DNA of 64,000 nucleotides from Ptychodera flava (GCF_041260155.1 NC_091930.1:36143763-36207762), one strand, 5' to 3'. Positions 30,171-53,577 are shown, counted from the stretch's first letter. Notes: generated by a model not told the origin, from the sequence alone. Numbers and translations: made by a program.

Positions 30171-31904
30171 TTATTTCACCATAAGAAATATTTAACATTT
30201 CATGAAAATGACTGTATGTACAATTGGTGGGGACCATGAAATATAGTTCAGCAGAACTAATCTTCCTTCATGGCCCCAACAAAATATATGAAATAAATAA
30301 TTTTATATAATGAAGGTATTTAGAGTTGCAAAAATAGTATACATGCAGAACAAAATAGGTGCATACTCTGATACTAAATACAATAAGAAATAACTTCAAA
30401 AAATAATCGGCATTGGTGGGGAAAACAGAGCAACAAAGAATATCATAATTTCGGAAAAGGGATGAAATCAGGAAATAAAAAAGAAACAGTACAACAACAT
30501 TTATAACTGAAAAATACTGGGTTCCTTATCCACACTTCTGACTGTCTTTACGTGACAAACTGACTATTCACAATTGTTTACGACCATTTGTGTCTAATTT
30601 TATTGTTTTGTGTTCAAATATCTGCAGAATAAAAGTCATAGCTGTGATTTCAAGCCTTGTGTGAAGTTAATGATAACTAACAAATGAAGAAAATATCTTT
30701 CAATGTCAAAAAACACCACTACGTTGAAAAACATAGTATATTTCGTGGCGCAACAATGTTGGAATGGCCGTATTAAAGCCTGTTACCAGTGTCACGGTAA
30801 CCTAAATTGCCGCTTACAATTTTATGATGGGTCAAGCGAGCACTCAGTTGATTTATTAAGTACCGTTATGTATGCTATGTATTAGTTTTAAAATAAACTG
30901 TAAACTGTGTGCCCATCTAACCTTCTTTTCTTAAAATTTAGAATAACTCATGTAACTGTTTTCTATGAAAATCAACATTCAGAGAGTGCAGTTTTAGCTC
31001 ATGATAGACACTTCACATATGTTTATTTGTCATAATTCAGGTATAACGCGCATCGGGGACAGATATACTCGGATTCTCAAATTTCATTTTAAAGCTCTTA
31101 GAGAAAGAAAAACTTTTACCATCTTAGTTATTCGATAAGCAAAATGATTTTCTCCCAAGAGAGTTAACAGAGGGAAGGCAGCTATTTTGAATTTCTAATA
31201 TCGGTAAATCTTGGGTTATTTGTTTCTCTAGCTCCAAAATATGCACGGTGACCTCCGATATTTCTCTCGGTTTTGAAAGGTAATGGTTGAAAGATTCATT
31301 GAGGAAAGTGTGAGCAAAAGTTTAAGTCCTTCACTTTCGAGTTTCATACTACCCTAAAACAAAATAAATGTAGTGCTCGCGGGAACATGTGGCGCGGCCG
31401 CAATATATGTTTAAATACGATAGCCCAGAGAAATCATTGAAGAGGCTCCGACCAAGATCAATGTTGCCAGTATCGCACAGTTTACTTCATGTCAGCCGTG
31501 TTTGACTCTATCGTTGTGGATAACACCGCCGTTTGATTGTGTGACCGGCGATCATAGTGTGATGTCTCTTCAGAAGTGAATGGTGTATGGTCCTGGACTA
31601 TGATGACTCCAAATAGTCTGTTCTGGAAAATCCCTGATCGAGAAACGATTGCTGTCGTTTTTTTTCAGGGCCTTCAGTATGTTTTCTATCATTTGAGTAA
31701 AATATTGGTCAAACCTCCCTACTCTTTAAGCAACCATTTTGGGCGGCCTTTTACAATTTTTCGTCAGGCTTTTTTAATCCCAAAGTTTAATCCATCGCAT
31801 CCCTATAAGTATCTGCTCAATGTAAAATGCGTGATTGACTTCCAGTTTAGTCCAAACATCCTTCAATGAAATGTTTTAACAGTTCTCTTGCAACTTCAAG
31901 AAGA

Positions 31905-33124
31905 AAAAACATATGAACTGAATATGCTCACGTGTTTTACAACAGGTTCATTAATAGTAGTACGCTTCACAGAACAATAAGATATATGTTATCACTATAT
32001 GAAGCAGGTTTTTTTCAACATCGCACAGTACTCTCAGATTTTAATCACTAATTACAAAACTTTATTTAATATGCAAATGAGCTGTTAATTAACTTGACAC
32101 TGCTCAATGCTTCATTGGACAATTAGATATCCATCAGATCAACATTTGTAGCACGTTTCATTTAATTTAATGCTGTAATTTTAGAGTAATGTCACTAATT
32201 ACAAAGTTCATTAAATATGCAAATAAACCCTTAATTAACTTCACACAAGTAAATGCTCTACACCACAATTAGATATCTGTCGGATCAGTATCTGCAGCAG
32301 ATTTCATCACATTTGGTGCAGTTATTTGGAGTTATATCACTAATTACAAAACTTCATAAAATATGCAAATGACCTATTTGTTAACTTGACACTGCCAAAT
32401 GCTTCTCAGTACAATTAGATATTTATTAAAACAGTATCTGTACCAAATTTCAAAGACTTGGGTGCCGTAATTTCAGAGTTATATACCTAATTACAAATTT
32501 CATTAAATATGCAAATGAACCCTTAATTAATTTCACACTACTTAATGCTTTACACTACAGTTAGATATCAGTCGGATCAGTATCTGCAGCAGATTTCATC
32601 ACATTTGGTGAAGTTATATCGGAGTTATATGACTAATTACAAAACTTCATAAAATATGCAAATGACCTATTTATTAACTTGACACTGCCCAATGCTTCTA
32701 AGTATAATTAAGATATATATCAGATCAATATTTGTTGCAAGTATCATCAAGTTTGGTGCAGGAATTTCAGAGTTATCTCACTAATAACAAAAGTTCATTA
32801 AATATGCAAATGAGAAGGTAATTGACATGACACTCACAGTATCATCATAATGTTCTTAGATTGTCATCTGTGAAAAGTTTCATGAAATTTTGTGCAGTAT
32901 TTCTTGATATATGTCTACACTGTCATTACCGTCTCCATAGGGAAACCATTGTACGGAAAAAAACGATATTGCATAACTTCATTAATATGCAAGCCACACT
33001 AACCAAAATCTAATCAGTTCTTGCAAGTAGCATATGGTACCTGTGTACCAAATCTGACTTGAATCCGTTCAGGCGTTTTTGAGTTATCGTGTAAACAGAC
33101 AGACAGACACACACACACACACAC

Positions 33125-33159
<35 letters not shown>

Positions 33160-33215
33160 CAGACAGACAGACATCGCTATGACAATAGCCCACGTGTTTA
33201 CACACGTGAGCTAAC
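31905..33215. mobile_element. Composite repeat R6 in gene C intron 2
   Basis: From ATATGCTCACGTG to CACACGTGAGCTAA. Units with CACTAATTACAAA and TTAAATATGCAAAT repeat six to seven times, ending in (CA)n and (GACA)n tracts at 33101-33172. Confidence 0.7.
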
Positions 33216-34393
33216 TAGGAGTAGCTGAGCAAAGTTTTTTTTACAAAAAGAACGGTTATAACATTAACGTTATTAAAAATTCAAGGCCGACATCCCTCTA
33301 TTAACTGTACGGAGAAAAATAAATTTTCGAAAAAACTAATTAGTTGAAAAGGTTTTTCTTACGTCATGAGCTTTGAGCCTACCCACCCCCCCCCGCCCAA
33401 AAAAGCAGTAGACTGGAAAGTATTCAATAAATTTCAGAGTCGGGATACCTGTCCCCGAGAAAATGTAAATGTAAGTCCGCTGTGTTGACATTATTAAGAT
33501 GGCTCTGGTGGCACTTACCAGTTGACAAATAACCGAAAGGACCGAGTCGATAATTGATTGTCACCACGATGACGTCACCAATGGCAGCCAGAGCCGTGCC
33601 GTTGTAGCCGGTTCCCCCAGAGCCGATGACGAGGCCGCCACCGTGGATCCATACCATCACAGGGAGTTTATCAGCCTGTCGTGTGAAAAATATCAGATTT
33701 AAAATACCCTTAGCTATAACCTCTGATGTCTTTCCCGCTATTCTTGTTCGTTTATGAAATGCATTGTCTTGTCCTCGGTGTTTCATCTTGTCAACACAAC
33801 ATTTTGTCTCTCATGTCAATGTCATTGTCCAATAAATGAATTATATTCTCAACCATGATCTCACAAAACTATCATTGCGAATATTTTTACAATCTAGTAT
33901 GATACATTGTTTTACGTTGCCGACACTTCATCTTTCAAGTATACTTTAGGAAGAAGACAAAGAAATTTTCTTTCTTCTAGAACCTGTGTTAATAATGGTC
34001 ATTCACTAATTTCTTCATTGAGAGGCTACATAAAAAAGCCGTATTACTTTTTGTGCTCCCTTTCTCTAAGTGAACATGTCCGGTAAACATGACTGACAAA
34101 CCCTTAATCATTGTCGATATATGCGAAGATGCACAGATCTGGCATTTTGAACCGTGGAGGTAGCACACTCCATGCTTTAATAAGCAAGCCATTGAGAAAA
34201 TTTGTCGCAGCCAGGCCGCTCATTCCATGTTTCACATTCTGAAAAATTCAACCATAATCATTGCTGGCATTTCACTAGCGAAAAGGATGGCATTTGGTTT
34301 TCCCGTTTTCCTTCAAACCTTTTTGTTTGGTTGTCAAAAATGTATAATAATATTCTTTCACAGCCCCTCCGTTGGCTTCTGTGGGCCAAGCAT

Positions 34394-34756
34394 TAAGGTA
34401 GTATACGCCTCGAAAGTGAAAGACTCAAACTTTTACTTTAACTTTCCTTAAGGAATCTTTCAACCGTTCTGTTTATTAAATCAAGAATAAAAAATCAGGG
34501 GTCACCGTGCAAATTTTAGTACTACAGAAACAAATTACCCAAGATTTACCAATATTTGAAATTCAAAATGGCCGCCATCCATGTGTTAACACTATGGAGA
34601 AAAAAATATAAATTTAGATTTTCGAAAACTAAGCCGGTGAGGTGAAAGTTTTTCTTTCTACAAGAGCTTCAACATGAGCCCCCACAAGTGGTATATCAGA
34701 GAAGAGTTGTAGAATTTGAGTCCGAATATCTGTCTCCGAGGCGCCATCTACCTTAA
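34394..34756. mobile_element. R1 MITE, best preserved copy (gene C intron 1)
   Basis: Starts TTAAGGTAGTATACGCCTCG and ends CCGAGGCGCCATCTACCTTAA, giving terminal inverted repeats flanked by TTAA, which suggests a piggyBac-type target. The interior carries AAAATGGCCGCCATCC. No coding capacity. Confidence 0.7.
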
Positions 34757-35990
34757 GGTAGTTTCGCCGCTATTGGCCATGGGCAAAGCGAGGCGAGGGT
34801 GCTTGTCCGTGTCATGTTGGCAATACCAATTTTGCCGCCTCCCTTCACCTTGGGTTCAAGTTAAATCGAGTTGTGGCTTGTATCAGGCACTGTGCATGCT
34901 GTTAAGTGTCGACGTGCAAGCTTTCAACATGATGATACAATTGCACCTGCTCAAAGGTCATCTTTTGATAAACTCCAACGGTGAACCTTTGCCTGGTCAC
35001 TTAACTGGAAGGGTGACCTACGGCAATCAGAAATATAGTGAACATGAGCTACAAAATAGTTCAGCCCCCGCTGCAGTTTTATAACAGTTATAATTTGTTC
35101 TCTGAAGTCGAAGGCTGACAAATCAATGGAAAATGTCGATACTCATGTAAGGACAGTCCAGAAACAAAAAGTATATTTATCCTGGACCCCTTTGACTATC
35201 TAAAGTACTGAATAAAAGAGTACATTTTACTAGCTTAATTAAGCGAAACTTTAAACTTAAAAATGTAACATAATCATATAACTAGAAAATTATAAAGATG
35301 TAAGGTATTTTGTTCGTTTGAGAATTCCGTAGTAAACCAATACCGTGCTTCTTGTAGTGCGATGGTGAAAGCATAACTGCATTAAACTTTAATGACTTAA
35401 ACACAACCGAGGAAGTGGATCATTCCGTCGCATATATAAGATAACGTAATGAAGAAATGCAGGGTTTTCTAAGATGTCAAACCTATAAAACTGGGAACGA
35501 AAATTGCCCAAATGACCCATACCCTGTTTATTGACTGAGTCTCGTTCTGTGTTGGCTGACTTGCCCGGGACTTACCCCAGTCTGTGGTGCATATTATGTT
35601 CAAATATAGACAGTCCTCGCTTTGTGACTCGCCGTCCAACGGGAAAATTGGGCTCGGCGGTTGCATGCATGCCGCGCCAAGCTCCTTCGCATCGTGAACC
35701 CCTTCCCATGGGCTTTTCGGCTCTGGTGCTCGGAATCTAAGATCATCTACCGGTGGTTCGGCAAAGGGTATACCTCGAAAGACATACACCGTACGTTTGA
35801 CCTCAACGTCTTCATGAGCGAACTCCACCACTCTACCGGCGACTTTTCCCGATTTCACCTCTACGATCGGATCGTCAGCAGCAATGGAACCCAGCAGAAA
35901 TGCGACGAACACGGCGATTCGTACGGCACTCATCGTTGACACACACCTCTCGTCAGCCATGGTGTCAATTCGGTTTACTATGGAGTTGTC

Positions 35991-35998
35991 TGACGTCA
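35991..35998. promoter_or_regulatory. CRE-like palindrome upstream of gene C
   Basis: TGACGTCA 31 bp upstream of the chosen ATG, with a minus-strand CCAAT box at 36013-36017. Confidence 0.5.
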
Positions 35999-36599
35999 TG
36001 AGAATATGAACTATTGGTCGGCAGATTATGCGAGGTAACCCTATTCCCCCAACCTTGTATAGGTAAGGCATTTATTGCTTCGAATCAAAGAATTTTCAAG
36101 TGGCCTGGTAACAGGCCTGGGCCATAAACAAGGGTGCAACATACATATTACATAGAGAAGTATCCAAGGAGATAATTCTCGTCTTGAAGAATTTCAACAC
36201 GAAAAAAAACAAAACTTTGAGACATTTCAGAAGATTAACAAAACGAAGTAGAACATATGTTTACAAGTTACACCAATGCTCAACACTGCGTGCAAATACG
36301 AGTTAACAATCAGTGGCTATCAGTACCAGTCATGGACCGTCAGCGCTGAAACCGTGTGCACTATGACTATGCATGCTATGACTTGCTATATGACTCATTG
36401 GGTTCTAGATTTTCAAGACGATATGGTTAAAATACAAATTGACCTCAGTTCGTACTTTGGACTAACTCCAACAAAGGAAAAAATCCGACTCTGTCCAATC
36501 ATAAGGCAAGTCGGCACAAAAAGAAACTCGGGCACACTTCACAACTCGCGATCGGTCTCAACCATCACTCTTTTTTATACATCCATAACTGATATTAAG

Positions 36600-38200
36600 C
36601 GAATTTCACTTGCTGTAGGTTTTCTTTGGATTACTTTGATGCACTGACTGTTCATGTAATACCGTGTATATTATTTGTTCTTCGAAGTTCCATATCGGGA
36701 ACAAATATTAAAATCATCACAACAAGATGTTTTTTTCCATATTTCTAACTGGTACTTGTCGGCATGCCTGGCTATCGCGAAAAGAAGTGTGAAAACTTTT
36801 TATCAGATTTTACCGTCCATTGTTGCATTATTTACGTGCCCGAATCATCTTTACAAACAATAAGAGCCGCAATAATAGCCGCAAAATGTTGCGTTGTAAT
36901 ATTGTCTCTCTTCGGCGAATAGCCACATTTGGTGTAAGGCTTTGGCATGAAAATTCTTCAACGATATAGAAAATACATTGTGGTATATCGTTATGGTTAC
37001 TACGTCAAATCGACGACGCACTGTCCGGTTGCCATGTACATCTTTAATTGACAACTGAATGACAATATAAACATTTTATAGGAAAATCTCTTAACTTGTG
37101 GTGTTATTTAAATTACGAAGATATCTATTTGCTTTTCCACGAATGAATCACCAACGTTAAGGTCATACGTGCCTCTTAACTGCAAACTTTCAATCACACT
37201 CTTACCAAATCAAAAATAAAAGCAAGGAATACCTTATGAGTTTTCCCCAAGAAAAATTACATTGTATTTTAACATGTATTTGTACAGATATTTAAAATTC
37301 AAAATGGCCACCACCCTTCTGTACACTACCAGTACTATGGCAAAACATGAAATGTCGAGTTTTGCAAAAACTAGAAGAGAGAAGTTAACTTACTCTGGGA
37401 GCTTCAAATTATGCCCCACAATGGTATACAAGGACAGTCTCAATTTAAACATTTTAAAGTCCGAATTTCTGTCCGTGAGGGAAGTTCTACTCCAACAAGC
37501 GACAGCTGAGAAGCAGGAAGTTTAGTGATTCATTAAACTTGATAATTTGAGGAAACCCCATCATTTTTCATTCTGATCAGGTAGCTCAAATGGTTTCCTA
37601 TTTAGGGTAGTTCCTTTTATCAAACAAGAACGATACATTTGTTGTGCATAGAACTGGTGATCGCTTCAAGTTTAGTTAGTTTTGAAACATCGCTAAAATT
37701 TTCATCAAGGCGCGCAATCTCAACACGAATAACTAAACACTGAAGTTGACAGGCATAAAATACCTATCTCACCTAGTACAATTGAATTCTGCTTTCTATA
37801 CATACCTCATATAGAACGTATCGTTCCCAAAATAATTACAATCAAAACAATCATTTGACCGCAACTTGACCCGAACTACTTTGATCAAATCGAAAATGTG
37901 ACATAAAATACATCTCCGCCATGGCCACTATCAGCGGAGGAGGAGTTCCTCTTGATACTTTTGAGTTTGTAAAAAATCCAACGGCAATTTTCAGTTTCCC
38001 ACGATAATTTTTAAATGTTCCGCTTAATGCCATCGCAAAGTAGTCCATGCAGACTCCGGTCAAATGCAGCATGATGTGTGAGATGTAAGGGTGTTAAAGG
38101 GTGTTTGCCTTCATTAAATGCGTCCGGAAAGTGACTTTCAATCCTTCTGCTAGTCCATTGTCAGATTCGTGTCTACTGATTAATGCTAACCCCCCCCCCG
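36600..38200. repeat. Duplicated 3' flank of an E-type gene between C and D
   Basis: Aligns with 58900-60650, the region downstream of gene E, including an R1 copy (37150-37500) and the last few tail codons (NINQ and stop, near 38170). A third partial copy is at about 52000-52650. No open gene remains in it. Confidence 0.65.
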
Positions 38201-39543
38201 TTATTTTGCGTTGCTGTGATATCATTTACATAATTTTGATACTTATTAGGCTTTTCAGAAAGCCAATTTTCCAACATACATTCTACAAACATAGTCATAA
38301 CATAACCAGCACTCTATGGCAAACAGTCAGCAAACCATTCCGTGTATAAATTAGATTATTCTTCAATCAGCTTTATCTGGCCTTATAGAGTACTCGTCCT
38401 GATGCTGGCATTGGAAAGCCCTTTCTACAGAATTCCCTGTTATAACAGTATTTGGCGTGGAACTGTCAACAATACTGGAACTAGACTTACTGTCTAAATT
38501 GAGGCATTGCAGACTCTGTCAGGTGTAGTTACTATCTAGAAGGTAATATCGGTCAATAACTGTGAACTCAATAAGCATTTAACGAATCATAACATTCAGT
38601 TTTGGGATTTTTCGTGGATATAACCATAAAGCTTGAAACGTTTTGTGATACCCATAGATATACCCTTAGATGTTATTTCCTCTAGCGTGACATAATTTTC
38701 GCCATCCAAAGTATGCGTTAAGAGAAGGATCCAACACGGACTGATGGGACATCTTGACAGAAGTTTCAAAAAGTACCTCGGTTGTTTAACGGGACGTTCC
38801 GCTGTATTTCAAGGCAAACATTATAAGAAGTTAAGAAAATGGACTTTACGCGAGAAATGAGTTAGTCAAGATAAACAACCAAAATGAAATAAGTTCCGAG
38901 TTTAAGGTTTTGTAACTTTGATCAACCCGATGTCATACAATGGACTATTCTTGTGTATAAACTCTACCACACTCATGTGTCAATTGTAATAAAAGAAATG
39001 AATAAAAATCTTGAAAGTCTAAATATCTGTCTCTGAGGTGTACTTTAGTCCTTTTGTGGAAAGAAAGGTACTTGTAGTCAAATATTAGGAAACGCATGCG
39101 CATTACAAAACAGGACATACTCATATACCGAATATTGGAACAAATTTATATTTAATTCTTCAAAATTTACAATGTCAGGATATAAAAAATTATGTGTCCA
39201 ATATCTGGAATTATTTAGGCATGGACCCTATGGTTTTGAAAAGGGATGGTCCAAAATGGACTAAAAATCTGACAAGCAAAACTCCCATTTTAGTAGCCAT
39301 GGCAACTTATAAAAAAAGAACATTCAAGTCAAGGTCGACCGAAAAAGAATTGCAATTGCCGACAAAGAGTAGCAAAAGAGCAAGAAAAACAATTCGCTTA
39401 TCGGCATGCTGACCATCCCATCTCAACATTCAATAGTGTGTCCCTTTGAATAATTTCCCTAACCCGGATACTCTGATCATGTTCATTCCGTGAACTAGCA
39501 CTTCGTGCTATTGTCCTCTTCAGCGACTGCTCTGACGACACCG

Positions 39544-48538
<8,995 letters not shown>

Positions 48539-48572
48539 GGTGTCAATTCGGTCGGCTAATGATGGAGTTGCC

Positions 48573-48580
48573 TGACGTCA
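48573..48580. promoter_or_regulatory. CRE-like palindrome upstream of gene D
   Basis: TGACGTCA 35 bp upstream of the chosen ATG, with a minus-strand CCAAT box at 48595-48599, the same arrangement as in gene C. Confidence 0.5.
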
Positions 48581-48639
48581 TGAGAATATGAACTATTGGT
48601 TGCCAGCTCATGACATGTAACCTAATTCCCCGACCTCGG

Positions 48640-49260
48640 AAAGTTGACTTATTTATTGTTTTAACCAAAGACTGAGTGACCTGGTAACGGGTCCAGACCA
48701 TAAATATGGGTGCAGAGTTCATATTACTTGCAGAGGTATCCACGGAGATAGAAAATTCTCGTCTTGAAATATATCAACACAGAAAAAAACGTTGAGACGT
48801 TTCAGAAGGTGACAAAGCAAGGTAGTGCACATGTTTGTAAATTGTCGCAGTGGTGGGTGTAAATGCGATTTAACAGCGGCTGTCAGTATCAGTCATGTTG
48901 TGTCAGCACAGAAACCTTTGGACGCGCGTTTCAGCGCACTATGACCATGCATACCATGACTCATAGTTCTTTAGATTGTCAAGAAGAATTCACATATATG
49001 GTTAATGTGCCCTCACCATTGTTGTCGACAAGTTGACCTCAGTTCGTACTTTTCGACGAAATCCAGCAAAGCCAAAAGTCGGGCAGGCACATTTCACAAC
49101 GCAGCCTTACAACCATGTCGGCCCTACATAAAGAACATGAAACGACTATTTCTGTATGGTGAAATGGATATGAAAGCTACATGCACGACAACCATTAAAA
49201 TCAAGATGTGGCTTCCCCACTAAACGGTATGATTCTTATTTGTTCGATTGTGCGGATTTC
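48640..49260. other. Upstream spacer of gene D, no gene seen
   Basis: The first part resembles 36070-36600 upstream of gene C. 49100-49260 is repeated at 51060-51260, which supplies the empty site for the LINE. Confidence 0.5.
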
Positions 49261-49294
49261 AAAAACACATCCAGAATATCCAATATAGCAATAG

Positions 49295-49782
49295 TCTTCT
49301 TTATGGTCTGCCTTGCAATCTACTCAATAAGATTCAGTTAATCCAGAACTCGGCAGCACGTGTAGTTTCTAGAACAAATAAATCAGATCACATTACCCTT
49401 GTGTTGAGTAGATTACATTGGTTACCCCTACAGAAACGTATTGAATTTAAGATTCTCTGTATTGTATACAATATTTTACATGACATGGCCCCTGTATATC
49501 TTCAGGAACTATTAACCATTTGCTCTTCTGGTCGTGCCTTACGTTCTTCCGTTCATAGTACATATATGCTTTATCAACCTATTTCTAACACAACTTTTTA
49601 CGGTGACAGGGCTTTTTCCGTTTGTGGAATAGGCTGCCATTTTTATTGCGTTCATGTTGCTCTTTTATCAGTTTTAAAGCTAAATCTTAAAACACATCTT
49701 TTTAAACAGTATTTTTAGATCTTTTTAGAACAGTTTTGTACTGCGCTTTGAGATGTTTTTACATGTAAAGCGTTTTTTTTAA

Positions 49783-49847
<65 letters not shown>

Positions 49848-49849
49848 TA

Positions 49850-49901
<52 letters not shown>
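49295..49901 (+). mobile_element. 5'-truncated LINE (CR1/L2-like) 3' end
   Basis: The plus strand encodes a LINE C-terminal region to about 49718: QLIQNSAARVV, HITLVLSRLHWLPLQKRIEF, FYGDRAFSV and LKTHLF are hallmarks of CR1/L2-clade polyproteins after the reverse transcriptase. A short 3' UTR and an (TAA)n then (TTA)n tail follow. AATAG at 49290-49294 and again at 49902-49906 looks like the target-site duplication. The uninterrupted site survives in a duplicated spacer near 51255-51275. Heavily truncated and non-autonomous. Confidence 0.85.
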
Positions 49902-49904
<3 letters not shown>

Positions 49905-49984
49905 AGCTTTTGGACACATATCACAAGAGATTATGAAGGAAAATGTACACGTTGCTGCTCGTTTGTCAGACTTTGAAATAATGT

Positions 49985-50207
49985 TCAACCCTTTAGGAGC
50001 AGTAATTTTTCCCATGAAAATTTTAGTGCAACATTTTACCATTTTCTATGAATTTTCCTGCAAGTTTTTGATAATTTTGAACAAAATGGACATCATATTT
50101 CATTGGCTACAGTTTTCTATCAAAATTTTGGCAAAAATCAGCAAAAAATTGAGTGGGGTATATTTTGTAAAAGTGACATAGAGTGACTTTGGCGCTCAAA
50201 GCGTTAA
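49985..50207. mobile_element. R2 MITE
   Basis: TCAACCCTTTAGGAGC at the left and GGCGCTCAAAGCGTTAA at the right. The interior (GTGCAACATTTTACC) matches the other R2 copies. Confidence 0.65.
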
Positions 50208-51327
50208 CACATGTCACGACATGTGTCGGCTCAAAGCAAATACAGTGTCACAGTGATTGAGGGGGAAAAACTGTTCCAGAAAAGATGACATGGCGGTGAT
50301 AGCATTATTGAACAATGACTGGACAATGATGATTCATTCCGGCTACAGTTGTCCAACTTGAAGTTATAGGATGTGAGGGGAGAATATGATGTGTGCTCTT
50401 AAGGTAGTACTCGCCTCCAAAGTGAAAGACTTCAACCTTTGCCCATCAATGAATCTTTCATCTATACTCTTACCAAATCAAGAATGAAATTCAGGACTCA
50501 CCGTGCAAAGTTTGGTATTGGAGAATCAAATTACCCAACATTTACCGACATTTAAATTTCAATATGGCCGCGATCCCTGTGTTACCTCAATGGGGAAAAA
50601 CAAAGTTTTCGATATACGACGTGTTAAGACGGTGAACATTTTCTTACCCTAAGAGGTGCAAAATGAGCCCAAAAACTGGTAGACGATAAAAAATGTAAAA
50701 ATTTTGTCTGAATTTCTGTCAATCCGTAGCATTCGGCAACTTTGACCCCACACCGATACCTCCCTCCTTTCAAAAGTAAACCGCAACGCAGGAGTAGGCT
50801 GTAGACAGGCAACATTGAAGTCTAATATATCGAAGTTCATTTCTGATAGGGGTAGATACCACTCTCCCTATCAGATGAGATAATATCGAATAAACTCGAT
50901 AAAATAGTCAATATTTACAGGATGATTAATCCATCGATTTGTGTGTGAAAATAGAAGAAGTGAATACGGCAGATTTAATGGCTCTTATAATATCAGCTTT
51001 CCCTTATAGAACACGGGGACAAACAACATGTCAGGCAAAATCCCTTTCATCGCCTCTAACTCTATTATTCATTCATTCATTCATTCGAGCAATTCATGCA
51101 CGCGACTAATTCTCAATGGTGACATGGATACGAAAGACGAATGCACGAAAACCATTAAAACTTAAAATGTGGCTTCCCACTAAATGGTATGATTCTTATT
51201 TGTTCGACGTAATTCCACCTTTGCGGATTTCGAAAACACATTCAGAATATCCAATGTACAAATAGCTTTCGGACACAAATCACAAGAGATTTTGAGCCCA
51301 ACAACTGGTAGACGATAAAACAAAATG

Positions 51328-51690
<363 letters not shown>

Positions 51691-52994
51691 GTTGTGCAGG
51701 ATATTACTTCTGAATCGAGGCGATGCCTACTTGAATACTGCAGAAGCATCTATGCTGGTTTACACGCGTTAAGGTAATAACTGCCATGGCATGTTGATTA
51801 AAATTGCAGTCTCTTTGAGTTTTATCAGGAGTGAGTGACTCGGCTCTTGTGCAGAAGCAACAGTGAAGCAGTTGAATAATACATGGATGTAAAAGACGTT
51901 TGGGCAAAAGTTTATCTCCTTTTTACCCCCATAATTGATATGAAGCGATTTTTTTCACTTGCTCTGGGTTTTCTTCAGATTATATTACCTTGTTGCTTCA
52001 ACTGTTTAAATATTACATTATCTATTATTTGTTCTTCCATATCGGGAAAAAAATTATTAAAATTGTTACAAAAGATTTTTTCCACATTTCTTGAAGGTAC
52101 TTATCTCTGTGCCTCACCATCGTGAAAAGAAGCGTGAAAACATTTTTATCAGGTGCACCGTAAACTGAAGATCCGCCGCTCAGGGGCGCTCTCGACTGAT
52201 CTTCGAGTCTGGTGCTGCTGTCCATTGATAGAAAATGTATGCTTTACCCTATTTCCTTTACAGGTGATAAGAACCTCAATAATAGACGCAAAGTTTACAT
52301 AATTGCGGAATTTTTTTTGCTTCGGCAAATAGCCACATTTGGTGGGACGTTTTGATTTGAGAAATGAATCAATGATACGAAGAAAACTTTGCGATGTTGT
52401 CATGGATACCAAGTCAAATCGACCACGCACTTTCTGCTGGCTTGCACATCTTTGATTTATAACTTGTGATAGGTGGATATTTAGTTTCATAAATATCTTA
52501 CCGTTGTCGTTTTCGCATTGAGAAGATTATCTAAGAAGATTATTTGCTTTTTTTCGCAAATGAATCATTGATGTTTATTTTGTTTTGTTTTTTGAGAAAT
52601 AGAATCTGCATTAAAAATTGACAGGAAATAGATCGCTTTCAGTTATTTTCCTTGCTGTTTGAGCGGCGACAGGATGTTGTTATTGTCGGGGATTGAAAGT
52701 GGCGTGCCCAGCCTGCCACCCTGGGTTGTCTACAACTAGTTAAAAGTTCGTTAAGACTTTGCCGTACACTTTGTGACAGTATTTGAACCAAGTGCAAGTT
52801 TTCTTCCGATTCCTTTGCGTAACATGGGGAATTAATGGAACACAACTCATATCGTCAGCTATATGAACTGGCCTTAGTATGATAGCAGTGAAATTGACTG
52901 TGACTCAATCGACAGTGATTATTTGACCGCCGGACAGCTTGAGTCGTTGTTTTCATTACCAAAAGTATTTACACTTCTCAATCACGGCATTTAT

Positions 52995-53086
52995 TTAACC
53001 TTTCACCACCATGGTTTGTCCCAAATCCATTGTTTTCTACGGTAAACGTTGGACCTATACACAGGGAATGGGGGTGAAAGGGTTAA
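52995..53086. mobile_element. R3 MITE, 92 bp, piggyBac-like ends
   Basis: Starts TTAACCTTTCACCACCAT and ends ATGGGGGTGAAAGGGTTAA, near-perfect inverted repeats within TTAA flanks. It abuts the R1 copy that follows. Confidence 0.65.
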
Positions 53087-53091
53087 GCTAG

Positions 53092-53577
53092 AACATGCCT
53101 CGGGGACAAACTTTTACAATTCTTTCCTGATATACCAATTGTGGGTGTTCATTTTTAGCTCACGTGTTCACGTGTTCGTAATGAAACCTGCTACATGTAA
53201 TGATATAACAGATATCTGATTGTTCTGTTAAGCGTACTACTATTAATGAACCAGTTGTAAAACACGTGAGTACCTTCAGCTCACATCTGGTAAAGCCCTT
53301 GGTGTAAAAACAAACTTCACCGGCTTAGTTTTTCTAAAATAGAAAATTTTATTTTTTCTCCATAGAGTTAACATAGGGATGGCGGCCAGTTTGAATTTCA
53401 AAAAGCGGTAAATCTTGGGTTATTTTTTATCTAGTACCAAAGTTTGAACGGTGACCCCCAATTTTTATTCTCGGTTCGGTAAGAGAATGGCTGAAAGTTT
53501 CATTCAGGTAAGTTTGAGCAAAACTTTAAACGTTAAGTGTTACACTTTCGAGGTGCATACTACCTTCACTACGCGGC
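53092..53577. mobile_element. R1 MITE, reverse orientation, containing R6
   Basis: From AACATGCCTCGGGGACA to GAGGTGCATACTACCTT, with the minimal R6 copy inside at 53157-53291. A forward, end-eroded R1 copy follows to about 53840. Confidence 0.65.
53157..53291. mobile_element. Minimal R6 copy nested in an R1 element
   Basis: AGCTCACGTG at one edge and GCTCACATCTGG at the other, with about 110 bp of the R6 edge sequence and no internal tandem units. The surrounding R1 repeat continues on both sides. Confidence 0.65.

Noticed and set aside
35469-36071. 200-residue frame starting upstream of gene C exon 1 at MPYLYKV
   Set aside because: The extra N-terminal part overlaps the CRE and CCAAT region, and the paralogs do not keep that frame open; the start at 35960 fits better.
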